From: SCTD01 sp036675425 | Lineage (GTDB): Bacteria; Actinomycetota; Actinomycetes; Mycobacteriales; SCTD01 | Direction: 5' to 3' | DNA: 64,000 nt | NCBI GenBank assembly: GCA_036675425.1 | Contig: JAKFFB010000077.1 | Location: 23,384 to 87,383, forward strand | Shown: piece by piece, positions 52,493 through 61,408 of the stretch | Numbering within the stretch: position 1 is the stretch's first letter | How the letters are laid out: the number at the start of each line of letters is the position of its first letter | The notes under the pieces: generated by a model | The model's database searches: none | What the model was told of the DNA's origin: nothing | The model's input: only the letters and a program-made list of their open reading frames with translations | Translations under genes and position numbers: made by a program

Positions 52493-53790
52493 CGCGGCCG
52501 TCGTCGCAGTCCCGGCAGGGGCTCACCGCACGGCTGCGCGGCGCGGCGCTCGACCTGACCCCGCTGCGCGAGTCGCGCCCGTACCGCCGGCTGCTGTTCG
52601 GCGAGGCCGTCTCGATCGTGGGCACCCAGGTCACCACGGTCGCGGTGCCGCTGCAGGTCTACGCCCAGACGCGCTCCGCCGCTGCGGTGGGGCTGGTCGG
52701 CGTGGCCGGGCTGGTGCCGCTGGTGGTCTTCGGGCTGTACGGCGGCGCGATCGCCGACGCAGTCGACCGACGCAAGCTGGTGCTCTTCACGGTGTCGGGG
52801 CAGCTGGTGCTGGCCTGCGTCCTCATGGCGCAGGCCGTCGCGGGGGTCGGCTCGACGCTGCTGCTCTACGGCGTCGTCGCCTGCCAGGCGGCGCTGTTCG
52901 CGATCGACTCGCCGGCCCGCCAGGCGTTCGTCCCGCGGCTGCTGCGCAAGGAGCTGCTGCCGGCGGCCAACGCGCTCAAGCAGGTCGAGTTCAACCTGGC
53001 CGTGACGCTCGGCCCGCTGCTCGCCGGCGTGCTGGTGGCGCGCTTCGGCTACGGCGCGGCGTACGGCCTCGACGCGGTCACCTTCCTCGCCGCGCTGGTC
53101 GCGGTGCGCGGGCTGCCGCCGATGCCGCCGGCCGGCGGCGGGCGTCGCGCGGGGACGGCGAGCGTGCTCGAGGGGCTGCGCTTCCTGCGCAGCCGGCAGG
53201 TGCTGCTGATGACCTTCGTCGTCGACCTGGTCGCGATGGTCTTCGCGATGCCGCGCGCGCTCTTCCCCGCGCTGGCCGAGGAGGTCTTCGGCGGGGGTGA
53301 GCAGACGGCCGGGCTGCTCTACTCCTCGATCGCCTTCGGCGCGCTGCTCGGGGCGCTGTTCTCCGGCTGGCTCGGCCGGATCCACCGGCACGGCGTCGCG
53401 GTGCTCGTCGCCATCGTCTGCTGGGGGCTGTCGATCACGCTGTTCGGGATCACCGACGTGCTGCCGCTGGCGGTGCTGTGCCTGGCCGCGGCCGGCCTCG
53501 CGGACATGGTGTCGGCGGTCTTCCGGACGGCGATCCTGCAGGCGGCCGCCCCCGACGAGATGCGCGGCCGGCTGGGCGGCGTCTTCATCGTGGTCGTCGC
53601 GGGTGGGCCGCGGCTCGGTGACGCCCGCGCCGGTGGCGGGGCCGAGCTGATCGGGCTGCAGGGGTCGTCGATCGCCGGCGGGCTCGCCGTGGTCGGCGTC
53701 ACCGCCGCGATCGCCGCGGGCGCCAAGAACTTCCGCTCGTACGACGCCCGCGAACCCGTGGAGTCCGGCGCCCCGCCCCGCCCGAGCTGA
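52489..53790 (+). CDS. MFS transporter
   Basis: Major facilitator protein of 433 residues with about 12 helices. The N-terminus YRRLLFGEAVSIVGTQVTTVAV and the GLYGGAIADAVDRRKL loop match the MFS_3/EntS-like group; the second half has a QAAAPDEMRGRLGGVF motif typical of this group. It overlaps the pdxH stop by 4 bp and is probably co-transcribed with it. The substrate is unknown. Confidence 0.88.
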   Translation: MTRPSSQSRQGLTARLRGAALDLTPLRESRPYRRLLFGEAVSIVGTQVTTVAVPLQVYAQTRSAAAVGLVGVAGLVPLVVFGLYGGAIADAVDRRKLVLFTVSGQLVLACVLMAQAVAGVGSTLLLYGVVACQAALFAIDSPARQAFVPRLLRKELLPAANALKQVEFNLAVTLGPLLAGVLVARFGYGAAYGLDAVTFLAALVAVRGLPPMPPAGGGRRAGTASVLEGLRFLRSRQVLLMTFVVDLVAMVFAMPRALFPALAEEVFGGGEQTAGLLYSSIAFGALLGALFSGWLGRIHRHGVAVLVAIVCWGLSITLFGITDVLPLAVLCLAAAGLADMVSAVFRTAILQAAAPDEMRGRLGGVFIVVVAGGPRLGDARAGGGAELIGLQGSSIAGGLAVVGVTAAIAAGAKNFRSYDAREPVESGAPPRPS

Positions 53791-53802
53791 TCATCCCGGG
53801 GC

Positions 53803-53902
53803 TGGGAGGACCTGCGTGCACCTCGTGCACCGTCGCTCGCTCCCAGGGTCGGCGTGGCAGGACGCCTCGGCTCGCACGCCGAGGTGCACGTGGTTTCTCC
53901 CA
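53803..53902. repeat. Long imperfect hairpin, first of a pair
   Basis: Arms 53803-53825 and 53880-53902 match at 19 of 23 positions; the inner 11 bp (CGTGCACCTCG / CGAGGTGCACG) are perfect. It lies between the convergent MFS and hotdog-like genes and may act as a terminator or a dispersed repeat. Confidence 0.7.
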
Positions 53903-53921
53903 CCGGCGGTCGCCTCCCCAG

Positions 53922-54008
53922 GGACTTTCGCCGTCCACCTCGCAAGTCACGGCTGGCTCTCACGGGTGACCGCACCGCGGCCCACCCCGAGGTGGACGGT
54001 GGACGTCC
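53922..54008. repeat. Long imperfect hairpin, second of a pair
   Basis: Arms 53922-53942 and 53988-54008 match at 18 of 21 positions; the inner 12 bp (CCGTCCACCTCG / CGAGGTGGACGG) are perfect. It follows the first hairpin by 19 bp and shares the CACCTCG/CGAGGTG stem motif with it. Confidence 0.7.
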
Positions 54009-54013
54009 GCGGA

Positions 54014-54682
54014 CTAGACCCCGAAGGTCGCCGGGTCGACCTCGAACCACGTCGCCCGCGCGATCGCCACGACCGAGCCGTCCGGCCCGCGCAGGACCGA
54101 ACCGGTGTGCACCTTGCGGCCGTCCTCGCCGGTGATCCACCCCTGGACGACGTGCACCTCGCCCGGGACGACCCGCCCGCGCAGCTCGAGGGCCATCCGG
54201 CCGAGCACCAGCGGCCGCCCCGGCGCCACGACGGTCCACCCGCCGGGGCAGTCCAGCGCCGCCCACACCATGACCGGGTCGTCGTCGGCCGGCACCCAGG
54301 TGCAGGCGGTCCCGCCGGCGGCCGGCCCCGGCCGCAGCCCGAGCCCGTCGGACCGCCCCGTCCCGCAGGCGAAGCAGGTCGGGAACGGGTGGTCGACGAG
54401 ACCGCCGTACGACTCCTCCGCCGCGCGCGCGGCCTCCACCGAGACCGCGGCCGGCGGGTCGAGCGAGACCGATGACGGGATCGCCTCCGCGACCAGCACG
54501 TCGCCGTCGAGCAGCCGCGCCGAGCCGCCCGACGCGTCCACCCGCAGGTCGGTGTCGAGCGGCGGCGGCCGGCGCAGGGTGACCTCGACCGCGGCCGCCC
54601 CGACGTAGGACGCCAGCTTCCCGCAGGTCACCCCGCCGTTGCCCGACCCGGGTGGTCCGTTGAAGCGTCCAGCGATCCGCAT
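54014..54682 (-). CDS. Hotdog-fold thioesterase-like protein
   Basis: Protein of 222 residues that looks like a double-hotdog arrangement. The first half ends with a conserved-looking HPFPTCFACGTGR, and the second contains VWAALDCPGGWTVV and LELRGRVVPGEVHVVQGW, as in PaaI/thioesterase-superfamily proteins. It may hydrolyse or bind acyl-CoA; no catalytic assignment is certain. ATG at 54682; convergent with the MFS gene across the paired hairpins. Confidence 0.7.
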   Translation of the reverse strand: MRIAGRFNGPPGSGNGGVTCGKLASYVGAAAVEVTLRRPPPLDTDLRVDASGGSARLLDGDVLVAEAIPSSVSLDPPAAVSVEAARAAEESYGGLVDHPFPTCFACGTGRSDGLGLRPGPAAGGTACTWVPADDDPVMVWAALDCPGGWTVVAPGRPLVLGRMALELRGRVVPGEVHVVQGWITGEDGRKVHTGSVLRGPDGSVVAIARATWFEVDPATFGV

Positions 54683-54703
54683 GGCGCAGAGTCCACCACC
54701 GAC

Positions 54704-54757
54704 CCGTTGCGTCCTGCGCAGCGGAGCACCTCGCGCGGCGAGCAGCAGGACGCAGCG
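54704..54757. repeat. Dispersed palindromic element, copy 2
   Basis: A perfect 10-bp stem (TGCGTCCTGC at 54708-54717, GCAGGACGCA at 54745-54754) encloses CAGCGGAGCACC. It is homologous to the reverse complement of 15631-15685, about 80% identical over its length. It lies in the divergent promoter region of the hotdog-like gene and the large secreted protein. Confidence 0.8.
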
Positions 54758-54777
54758 AGACGTCGTAGCCTCCGCGC

Positions 54778-56685
54778 GTGAAGCGCCTCGTGCTCCCGCT
54801 CGCCGCCCTCCTGCTGCTCGCCGGTCTGTCCGCCCCGGCGGCCGCCGAGGACCTCGAGCCCGGCCAGTCGACCTTCACCGCGCTCGAGCCGGTGCGGATC
54901 CTCGACACCCGTGACGGCGCGGGCCTCCCCGTCGGTCCGGGCGGCACCGTGGACGTGCTGGTGGCCGACGGCCTGCGCGTGCCGCAGGGCGCGACTGCCG
55001 TGGTCCTCAACGTCACCGCGACCGGTGCGAGCGCGTCCACGGACGTGCGCGCCTACCCGACGCCGATCGGCGACGAGCCGCCTCCCACGGTGAGCAACCT
55101 CAACGTCGTCGCGGGCAGCACCGTCGCCAACCTCGTGCACGTCAAGGTCGGCGCCGGCGGCGCGGTACGGCTGCGCAACCAGTCCGGCAGCGTGCACCTG
55201 GTCGTCGACCTGTCCGGCTACTTCGCCGAGCAGGCCGGCTCGACGCACGTCGGCGTCGACCCGCGCCGGCTGCTCGACACCCGCGACGAGGGAGCCCCGC
55301 TCCCTGCCGGCGAGGTCCGCGACCTGCCGGTGGCCGGGGTCGCCAACGGCGCGCCCGCCGACGCCACCGCGGTGGTCCTCACCGTCACCGCGGTCGGCGC
55401 GACCCGCTCCACCGACATCCGGGTCTGGCCACGACGCGACGCCGACCCGCCGCTGGTGAGCAACCTCAACCCCCCGCCCGGCCGCCCGGTCGCCGCGTCG
55501 GTCGTGGTCGGCGTCGGCGACGGGGGCGAGGTCAGCCTGCGCAGCAGCGCCGGTGCCGTCCACGTCGTGATCGACCTCGCCGGCTGGTACGTCCCGACGG
55601 CCGGCGGCTCGGCGTTCCACCCGGTGGCCCCGACCCGGCTGACCGACACCCGTACGACCAGCAGCGCCGTCGGGCCGGGCGAGGTGCTCGACGTGCAGGT
55701 CGCCGGTGCCGGGGCGATCCCCTTCCCGGCCACCGCGGTCGTCCTCAACGTCACCGCCGTCGGGGCGAGCGCGACCACCGACGTCCGCGCCTACCCCACC
55801 CCCGTCGGCAGCGCCGTCCCGCTCGCCAGCAGCCTCAACGTCGTCCGCGGCGAGACCCGGCCGAACGCCGTCGTCGCGACCGTCGGGCGCGACGGCTCGG
55901 TCCGCCTCCGCAACGGCGCCGGCACCGTCCACCTGGTCGTCGACCTGGCCGGCTGGTTCGCCCCGACCGGCGACGGGTGGGACGTCAGCTGGCCGCAGTG
56001 CACGGCCAAGGACTCGCCGGACAGCAACCTGCCCACGGGCGGGGCGTTCTCGGTCGTGGGCCTGACCCGCGGCGTGCCGTTCACCGACAACGAGTGCTTC
56101 GCGGCGCAGTGGGCGTGGGCGAGCAGCCTGCCCGGCGAGCCCTCCGTCTACGTCAACGTGAACGCCCCCGGACCTCGCGACAGCGTCGACGGCCGGGTCT
56201 GGGCGGAGGTCTGCGGCACCGGCACGCCGACGAGCACCTGCGGGCACGAGTACGGCGAGCGCATCGCGGCGTACGCGCTGCCCAGGCTCCCCACCACGCC
56301 GAAGGGCGGCCGGCCGATGGTGTGGATGGACGTCGAGGGGCCGTACACCAACGGGCCGTTCTGGCAGTCGGGCTACGCCGGCGCGGTGGCGGTCAACCGG
56401 GCGGTCATCCAGGGCCTGGTCGACGGGCTGCGGCGGCAGGGATACCGGATCGGCACCTACTCCGACCGCGGCAGCGTCGCCGACCCCAACAACGACTGGC
56501 GCGCCATCGTCGGCCAGTGGCGGCTGCTGCAGATGCAGAACTGGGTCTTCCGCTCACCGGACGCCGAGCCGCGCAGCATCTGCGGTCCGGAGCACTCCTT
56601 CAGCGGCGGGCCCGTGGTGATGGCGCAGGTGCAGCCGGCCACCAACCCGGGGGTCTCCTACGACGTCAACGGGCTGTGCCCCTGA
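54778..56685 (+). CDS. Secreted triple-repeat protein with C-terminal GH25-like domain
   Basis: Exported protein of 635 residues with a signal peptide cleaved near APAAAEDL. Three repeats of about 125 residues follow (about 30-150, 155-278, 280-400). Each opens with the pattern [PV]xRLxDTR and closes with HLVVDLxGWF or a variant, with VVLNVTAVGAS in the middle; these resemble bacterial surface beta-sandwich repeats. From about 401 a lysozyme-like/GH25-type (DUF1906-like) domain starts with WDVSWPQC and contains VWMDVEGPY. A wall-glycan-related role is inferred. Start GTG at 54778. Confidence 0.82.
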   Translation: MKRLVLPLAALLLLAGLSAPAAAEDLEPGQSTFTALEPVRILDTRDGAGLPVGPGGTVDVLVADGLRVPQGATAVVLNVTATGASASTDVRAYPTPIGDEPPPTVSNLNVVAGSTVANLVHVKVGAGGAVRLRNQSGSVHLVVDLSGYFAEQAGSTHVGVDPRRLLDTRDEGAPLPAGEVRDLPVAGVANGAPADATAVVLTVTAVGATRSTDIRVWPRRDADPPLVSNLNPPPGRPVAASVVVGVGDGGEVSLRSSAGAVHVVIDLAGWYVPTAGGSAFHPVAPTRLTDTRTTSSAVGPGEVLDVQVAGAGAIPFPATAVVLNVTAVGASATTDVRAYPTPVGSAVPLASSLNVVRGETRPNAVVATVGRDGSVRLRNGAGTVHLVVDLAGWFAPTGDGWDVSWPQCTAKDSPDSNLPTGGAFSVVGLTRGVPFTDNECFAAQWAWASSLPGEPSVYVNVNAPGPRDSVDGRVWAEVCGTGTPTSTCGHEYGERIAAYALPRLPTTPKGGRPMVWMDVEGPYTNGPFWQSGYAGAVAVNRAVIQGLVDGLRRQGYRIGTYSDRGSVADPNNDWRAIVGQWRLLQMQNWVFRSPDAEPRSICGPEHSFSGGPVVMAQVQPATNPGVSYDVNGLCP

Positions 56686-58038
56686 TCATCGGCCCCTGAC
56701 CGCCGCGTAGCGCCGGAGCGTCTCCTCGCGCTCCTCGGCGTGGTCGACGACGGGCAGCGGGTAGCCGTCGGGCGGCCCGTCCGGGAGCAGCCACGGCTCG
56801 TGGATCTCCCTGCCGGTCAGCGATCTCAGCTCCGGCACCCACCGCCGGATGTAGTCGCCGTCCGGGTCGTGGTCGCGCCCCTGCTTGACCGGGTTGAAGA
56901 CCCGGAAGTACGGCGACGCGTCCGTCCCGGTGCCGGCCACCCACTGCCAGCCGTGGCTGTTGCTGGCCAGGTCCCCGTCGCGCAGGTGCCGCATGAAGTG
57001 CTGCGCGCCGCGGGTCCAGTAGAGGTGCAGGTCCTTGGTGAGGAACGACGCCACGATCATCCGCACCCGGTTGTGCACCCACGCCTCGCCAAGCAGCTGG
57101 CGCATCCCGGCGTCGACGATCGGGTAGCCGGTCGTCCCCGTCGCCCACCGCTCGAAGCGCTCGTCGGCTCGCTTCCCCGTGTCGTAGCGGAGGTCCTTCA
57201 GCTGCGGCTGCAGGTCCTCCCGCGCGGTCTCGGGCCGGTGCCACAGCACGTCGGCGTAGAAGTCGCGCCAGATCAGCTCGTCGCCGAAGACCCGCTCGCC
57301 GTCGCTGCGCCCGAGCGCGGCGTGCATCGTCCGCGGGTGGACGCAGCCGTACTTCAGGTAGGCCGACATCCGGCTGGTGCCGTCGACGCCGGGCAGGTTC
57401 CGCGTGTCGGCGTACGACGAGACGCCGTCGGCGAGGAACTCCTTCCACCGCTCGAGCGCCGCGAGCTCGCCCGCCGGCGGGAGCTCGACGCCGTGCAGCG
57501 CCGGGTCCTTCGGCACGCCGTCGCTGCGGACCCCGCCGTCGGTCCAGCGCACGACCCGCGGGGTCGTCGCGGGGGAGTGCAGCCCGCGCGCCCGCCAGGC
57601 CCGGGCGTACGGCGTGAAGACCTTGTACGGACTGCCGTCCGGCTTGAGCAGCGTCCCGGGCGTGACGCCGTACGGCGACCCGGTCGCGACCAGCGGCACG
57701 TCGCCGAGCGCCTCCGCGACCCGCTCGTCGCGGGCACCGCCGTACGGCCCGTGGTCGCTGCTGACGTGAACCGCCGTGGCCTCGACCTGCTCGGCGACGC
57801 GCGGCACGACCTGCTCGGGACGACCGGCCAGCACCCGCAGCCGCCCGTCGGTGCGCTCCTCCAGCTCGCGCAGGCAGCGGTAGAGGAAGGCCAGCCGGGG
57901 TGCGCCGGCCGGCCCGCGCAGCGCCGGGTCGAGGACGAACAGCGGCAGCACCTCGTCCGCGGCGTCCCGCGCGGCCAGCAGTGCGGGGGAGTCGGCCAGG
58001 CGCAGGTCACGGCGCAGCCAGAGCACGGCAGTGGTCAT
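56686..58038 (-). CDS. phr: Deoxyribodipyrimidine photolyase
   Basis: Flavoprotein of 450 residues that splits cyclobutane pyrimidine dimers with light. The N-terminal antenna domain starts VLWLRRDLRLADSPAL. The FAD domain carries GTSRMSAYLKYGCVHPR (as two parts), ELIWRDFYADVLWHRP, GTTGYPIVDAGMRQL and NSHGWQWVAGTGTDASPYFRVFNP (in parts). These fit class I CPD photolyase rather than cryptochrome. ATG at 58038. It is convergent with the secreted-protein gene (stops abut). Confidence 0.94.
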   Translation of the reverse strand: MTTAVLWLRRDLRLADSPALLAARDAADEVLPLFVLDPALRGPAGAPRLAFLYRCLRELEERTDGRLRVLAGRPEQVVPRVAEQVEATAVHVSSDHGPYGGARDERVAEALGDVPLVATGSPYGVTPGTLLKPDGSPYKVFTPYARAWRARGLHSPATTPRVVRWTDGGVRSDGVPKDPALHGVELPPAGELAALERWKEFLADGVSSYADTRNLPGVDGTSRMSAYLKYGCVHPRTMHAALGRSDGERVFGDELIWRDFYADVLWHRPETAREDLQPQLKDLRYDTGKRADERFERWATGTTGYPIVDAGMRQLLGEAWVHNRVRMIVASFLTKDLHLYWTRGAQHFMRHLRDGDLASNSHGWQWVAGTGTDASPYFRVFNPVKQGRDHDPDGDYIRRWVPELRSLTGREIHEPWLLPDGPPDGYPLPVVDHAEEREETLRRYAAVRGR

Positions 58039-58253
58039 GGCAGCGGACGCTAGGCCCGACGCGGCGTGGCTGCCTCTCGAGCAGCGCAAACCTCCTCGAA
58101 GGCGACATCTCGCTTGCCGCGAGTCACCGCGCTCTGACCCACATGCGACTGGTCCTGTGCGATCAGGCCGTGCCTCGACGGGGACACCGGCTGCAGAACC
58201 GGCGGGCCGCCACACCGGTCCCCTGGCCCAGACCCCGCACCGGAGGAGTACGC

Positions 58254-59048
58254 ATGTCCGCTCAGCTCGCGCTCGACCTCGAGACGCCCGTCCGCGAAGG
58301 CCTCACCAGCTTCGCCACCTTCATCCCGAAGCTCCTCGGCTTCCTCCTCATCCTGCTCATCGGCTACGTCGTCGCCAAGGCCGTCGCGAAGGTCGTCGAC
58401 CGGCTGCTCGAGCGCGCCGGCTTCGACCGCGCGGTCGAGAAGGGCGGCATCAAGAAGGCGCTCGCCAAGAGCTCCTACGACGCGAGCGACATCGTCGCGA
58501 AGCTCGTCTTCTTCGCCATCTTCATCCCGGTGCTGTCGATGGCCTTCGGCGTCCTCGACATCACCGCGCTCGAGCAGCCGCTCGCCGCGTTCATGGCGCT
58601 GATCCCCAAGATCATCGTCGCGATCGTGCTCGTCGTCATCGGCGCCGTCCTGGCCGGTGCGGCGAAGGGCTTCATCCGCAACGCCCTCGGCGGGCTGTCC
58701 TACGGCCCGGCCCTCGGCACCGCTGCCGCCGTGCTGATCATGTTCGGCTTCATCAAGTCCGCGCTCGACCAGGTCGGCGTCGCCACCGACGTCACCGGTC
58801 CGGTGCTCTACGCCCTGCTCGCCACCGTCGCCGGCATCGCGATCGTCGGCGTGGGCGGCGGCCTGATCAAGCCGATGCAGCACCGCTGGGAGAACGTGCT
58901 GAACAAGGCCGACCAGGAGAAGGGCAAGATCAAGGCCCAGACCTCCGGCGGCACGGAGGCCTACCCGGCCGACCCGAACTACACGACGACGGCGCCCGTC
59001 AGCAGCATGGACGCCCCCACGTCGACGTACGGCACGCCGCGCGCGTAG
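58254..59048 (+). CDS. Mechanosensitive-channel-like membrane protein (TM-helix repeats)
   Basis: Membrane protein of 264 residues with about five helices. The pattern (FIPKLLGFLLILLIGYVVAKAV; PKIIVAIVLVVIGAVLAGAAKGF) is that of the conserved TM-helix/MscS-related proteins that lack the MscS beta domain. The C-terminal 60 residues are polar, with many Thr/Ser/Pro. The start is ATG at 58254 with GGAGGAG upstream. Channel activity is inferred only. A strong terminator follows. Confidence 0.78.
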   Translation: MSAQLALDLETPVREGLTSFATFIPKLLGFLLILLIGYVVAKAVAKVVDRLLERAGFDRAVEKGGIKKALAKSSYDASDIVAKLVFFAIFIPVLSMAFGVLDITALEQPLAAFMALIPKIIVAIVLVVIGAVLAGAAKGFIRNALGGLSYGPALGTAAAVLIMFGFIKSALDQVGVATDVTGPVLYALLATVAGIAIVGVGGGLIKPMQHRWENVLNKADQEKGKIKAQTSGGTEAYPADPNYTTTAPVSSMDAPTSTYGTPRA

Positions 59049-59069
59049 CCCGTACGCCTCTCGTACCGA

Positions 59070-59105
59070 CGGAGCCCGGCACCCTGCGAAGGGTGCCGGG
59101 CTCCG
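59070..59105 (+). terminator. Perfect hairpin terminator
   Basis: GGAGCCCGGCACCCT and AGGGTGCCGGGCTCC form a 15-bp perfect stem (plus an outer C-G) with a GCGA tetraloop, 21 bp after the stop of the membrane protein gene. It also stands 12 bp past the 3' end of the opposing tRNA gene. Confidence 0.93.
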
Positions 59106-59116
59106 CCACGTGCGGG

Positions 59117-59189
59117 TGCCCCCGGAGAGAATCGAACTCCCGACGCCCTCCTTAGGACGGAGGCGCTCTGTCCACTGAGCTACGGAGGC
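59117..59189 (-). tRNA. tRNA-Arg (anticodon CCU)
   Basis: A 73-nt cloverleaf including the discriminator A: acceptor GCCTCCG/CGGGGGC, D-arm GCTC/GAGC, anticodon stem CCTCC/GGAGG with loop GTCCTAA (anticodon CCU, reads AGG), T-arm with TTCGATT loop. The CCA is not encoded. It lies 8 bp before the end of the sensor kinase gene on the same strand. Confidence 0.97.
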
Positions 59190-59196
59190 CGGACGC

Positions 59197-61119
59197 TCAG
59201 AGGGTAGTCCGCGGCGCGCCCTCGACGAGCGCGTCGGCGGCGCCGCGGGGCGCCGGCGGCTCGGCGCCGGCGAGCGGGACGGTGAAGCCGACGACCGCCC
59301 CGGCGTCCTCGCGGTTGCGGGCGACGACGGTGCCGCCCGACGCCTCCACCAGCTGGCGGACGATGTAGAGGCCGAGGCCCACCCCGCCGAACTCCCGGGT
59401 GTTGGTGTCGCCCGCCTGGAAGAACGGCGTGAACAGGCTCAGCTCGTCACCTGTCGGCAGGCCGATGCCCTCGTCGAGCACCTCGACCAGCGCCATCCGG
59501 CCCTCGCGCCGCACGCGCACCTCGACGACGCCGCCGAGCGGGCTGTACTTCACGGCGTTCTCGACCAGCTGCCCGACGACCTGCTCGACGTTGGTCGGGT
59601 CGCCCAGCGCCTCCAGCGGCTCGGGTCCGGCGTCCACGCGCAGCTCGTGCCGCTCCGAGACCGACATGCACGCCGCGGCGGCCGTGGCGACCGCTCCGGT
59701 GAGGTCGAAGCGGACCCGGCGGGTCGAGTGCCGGGAGGCGCCGGCTCGCGCGCCGAGCAGCAGGTGGTTGGTCAGCGTCACCAGCGCCTCCGTGCGCTCG
59801 GCGATGGTGGCGAGCGCGTCGATCCGGGTCTGCTCGTCCAGCACCTCCCAGCGCCGCTGCAGCATGTGGACGTAGCCCTTCACCGCCGTCAGCGGGGTGC
59901 GCAGCTCGTGGCTGGTCGTCGCCAGGAAGAGGTCCTTGGCTTCGTCGAGCGCGCGCTGCCGGCTGACGTCGCGCATCGTCACGACCCGCTCGTCGGTCCC
60001 GGCGACGCGGGTCGCGACGGTCTCGATCCACCGCGCGCCGACCTGGACCGGGACCGCCTCGCCGGGTGCACCGGTCACCAGCGGCGGGGCCGAGCCGACC
60101 AGCGCCTCGGACGTCGTGCCGAGCAGCGTCGCGGCGACGTCGTTGCACGACAGCACCAGCCCCCGGCCGTCCAGCACCAGGACGCCGTCGGCCAGCACGT
60201 CGACGACCGCCTGCTCGTGCGCCCGCTGCGCCACGACCTCGCCGTGCTGCACGGCGTTCGCGAGGGCCGTCGCGGCCTGGCTGCACAGCAGCCGGAGCAC
60301 GTGCGCGTCCTCGGGCTCCGGCGCGCGGTCGCCGAGCAGCAGGCACAGCGCCGTCGTCCCCGAGCACCTCTCGACGACCGCTCCGTCGGCGGGCAGCGCG
60401 TCCAGGACGGCTCCCGCTGCGGGAGCGGCGCCGGCAGAGGCGACCACCCGTACCCCCGCGTCGCCGACCTCCGCCAGCAGCGCGCCCTCGGCCCCGAACA
60501 GCTCCACGGCGCCGCTGCACAGCCGGGCCCGCACCCGGTCGGCGTCCAGGTGCGCGCCCAGCTCGGTCGCCAGCTCGGCCAGCCGCTCGACCCGGTGCAC
60601 GCGGGAGCGCAGCGCGTCCTGGCTGTGCTCGAGCCGCCGCACCGTGCGGGCGAGCACCTCGGCGACCAGCACGCAGACCGGGATCGCCACCGTCACCGAC
60701 GGGAGGGCGGTGGCCGGGGGGTCGTCCGCGACGAGGAACGGCAGGACGTACGCCGCTGCTGCCGGCGGCACCAGCCACCACGCGGTGCCCGGCGGCTGGG
60801 CGATGCCGACCCAGACGAACACGACGACGAAGTAGACGGCGTAGCTGTAGGCGCTCACCCCGCCGTAGTGGTTGGACAGCGACAGCAGCGCGAACGCCAC
60901 CAGCGCCAGCGGGAGGGGCGCGCGGGCGTGCAGCCGCTCCCACGGCACCCGCAGGCAGGCCAGCCCCAGCGCGATCGCGACCAGCGCGACGGTGTTGAGG
61001 ACCGCCCGGTCGAGGTGCCCGCTGCCGGGGAGGTAGTTGTTGACCAGCGTGAAGACCCCGGCGGCCAGCAGCAGGCGGCCGCCCTGGGCACCTCCGGTCG
61101 TGCGCAGCCGCGCGGTCAT
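59197..61119 (-). CDS. Membrane sensor histidine kinase (GAF-PAS-HisKA-HATPase)
   Basis: Kinase of 640 residues: about six hydrophobic helices (15-155), a coiled linker, a GAF domain (about 185-295), a PAS domain (about 300-390), HisKA with phospho-His404 in TTSHELRTPLTAVKG, and an HATPase domain with ENAVKYSP and GVGLGLYIV. No response regulator gene is adjacent, so it is an orphan in this window. ATG at 61119 lacks a visible ribosome binding site; a TTG at 61140 is the alternative. The signal is unknown. Confidence 0.88.
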   Translation of the reverse strand: MTARLRTTGGAQGGRLLLAAGVFTLVNNYLPGSGHLDRAVLNTVALVAIALGLACLRVPWERLHARAPLPLALVAFALLSLSNHYGGVSAYSYAVYFVVVFVWVGIAQPPGTAWWLVPPAAAAYVLPFLVADDPPATALPSVTVAIPVCVLVAEVLARTVRRLEHSQDALRSRVHRVERLAELATELGAHLDADRVRARLCSGAVELFGAEGALLAEVGDAGVRVVASAGAAPAAGAVLDALPADGAVVERCSGTTALCLLLGDRAPEPEDAHVLRLLCSQAATALANAVQHGEVVAQRAHEQAVVDVLADGVLVLDGRGLVLSCNDVAATLLGTTSEALVGSAPPLVTGAPGEAVPVQVGARWIETVATRVAGTDERVVTMRDVSRQRALDEAKDLFLATTSHELRTPLTAVKGYVHMLQRRWEVLDEQTRIDALATIAERTEALVTLTNHLLLGARAGASRHSTRRVRFDLTGAVATAAAACMSVSERHELRVDAGPEPLEALGDPTNVEQVVGQLVENAVKYSPLGGVVEVRVRREGRMALVEVLDEGIGLPTGDELSLFTPFFQAGDTNTREFGGVGLGLYIVRQLVEASGGTVVARNREDAGAVVGFTVPLAGAEPPAPRGAADALVEGAPRTTL

Positions 61120-61235
61120 AACAGGAGTCTGACCGCACAAGCACCCGAACGGGCGAGGACCGGACGAGGATGACCCGAAGGGGCTAGCCGGGCGCCGGGC
61201 TGGCTAGCGTGGGACACCCCCCGTCAGGAGGTCTC

Positions 61236-61406
61236 GTGCCCGAGCCGGACCCCGTCCGACCCCGCCGTCGCCGGCGTGCGGTCGGTCCGCCCGGGGCGCG
61301 TCCGGCGGAGGAGCCGGCCCTCGACCTGCGTCCGGCGGAGACGGAGCAGCCGCCCGTCGACGACGACGAGCGGCTGCTGCGCGAGGTGCCCCCGCACCAC
61401 GGCTGA
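61236..61406 (+). CDS. Small hypothetical protein
   Basis: Predicted 56-residue protein with a basic cluster (RPRRRRRAVG) followed by an acidic Pro/Glu-rich tail (VDDDERLLREVPPHHG). No family recognised. AGGAGG sits 4 bp before GTG 61236. It ends 2 bp before the mscL stop on the opposite strand. Confidence 0.5.
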   Translation: MPEPDPVRPRRRRRAVGPPGARPAEEPALDLRPAETEQPPVDDDERLLREVPPHHG

Positions 61407-61408
61407 GG

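Noticed and set aside
56683..56692. TGATCATC at the junction of the secreted protein and photolyase genes as a further palindrome copy
   Set aside because: No complementary partner nearby; the bases are explained by two abutting stop codons.
59117..59189. tRNA-Arg as an integration site for a mobile element
   Set aside because: No integrase, no repeated 3' tRNA fragment and no change in gene content next to it.
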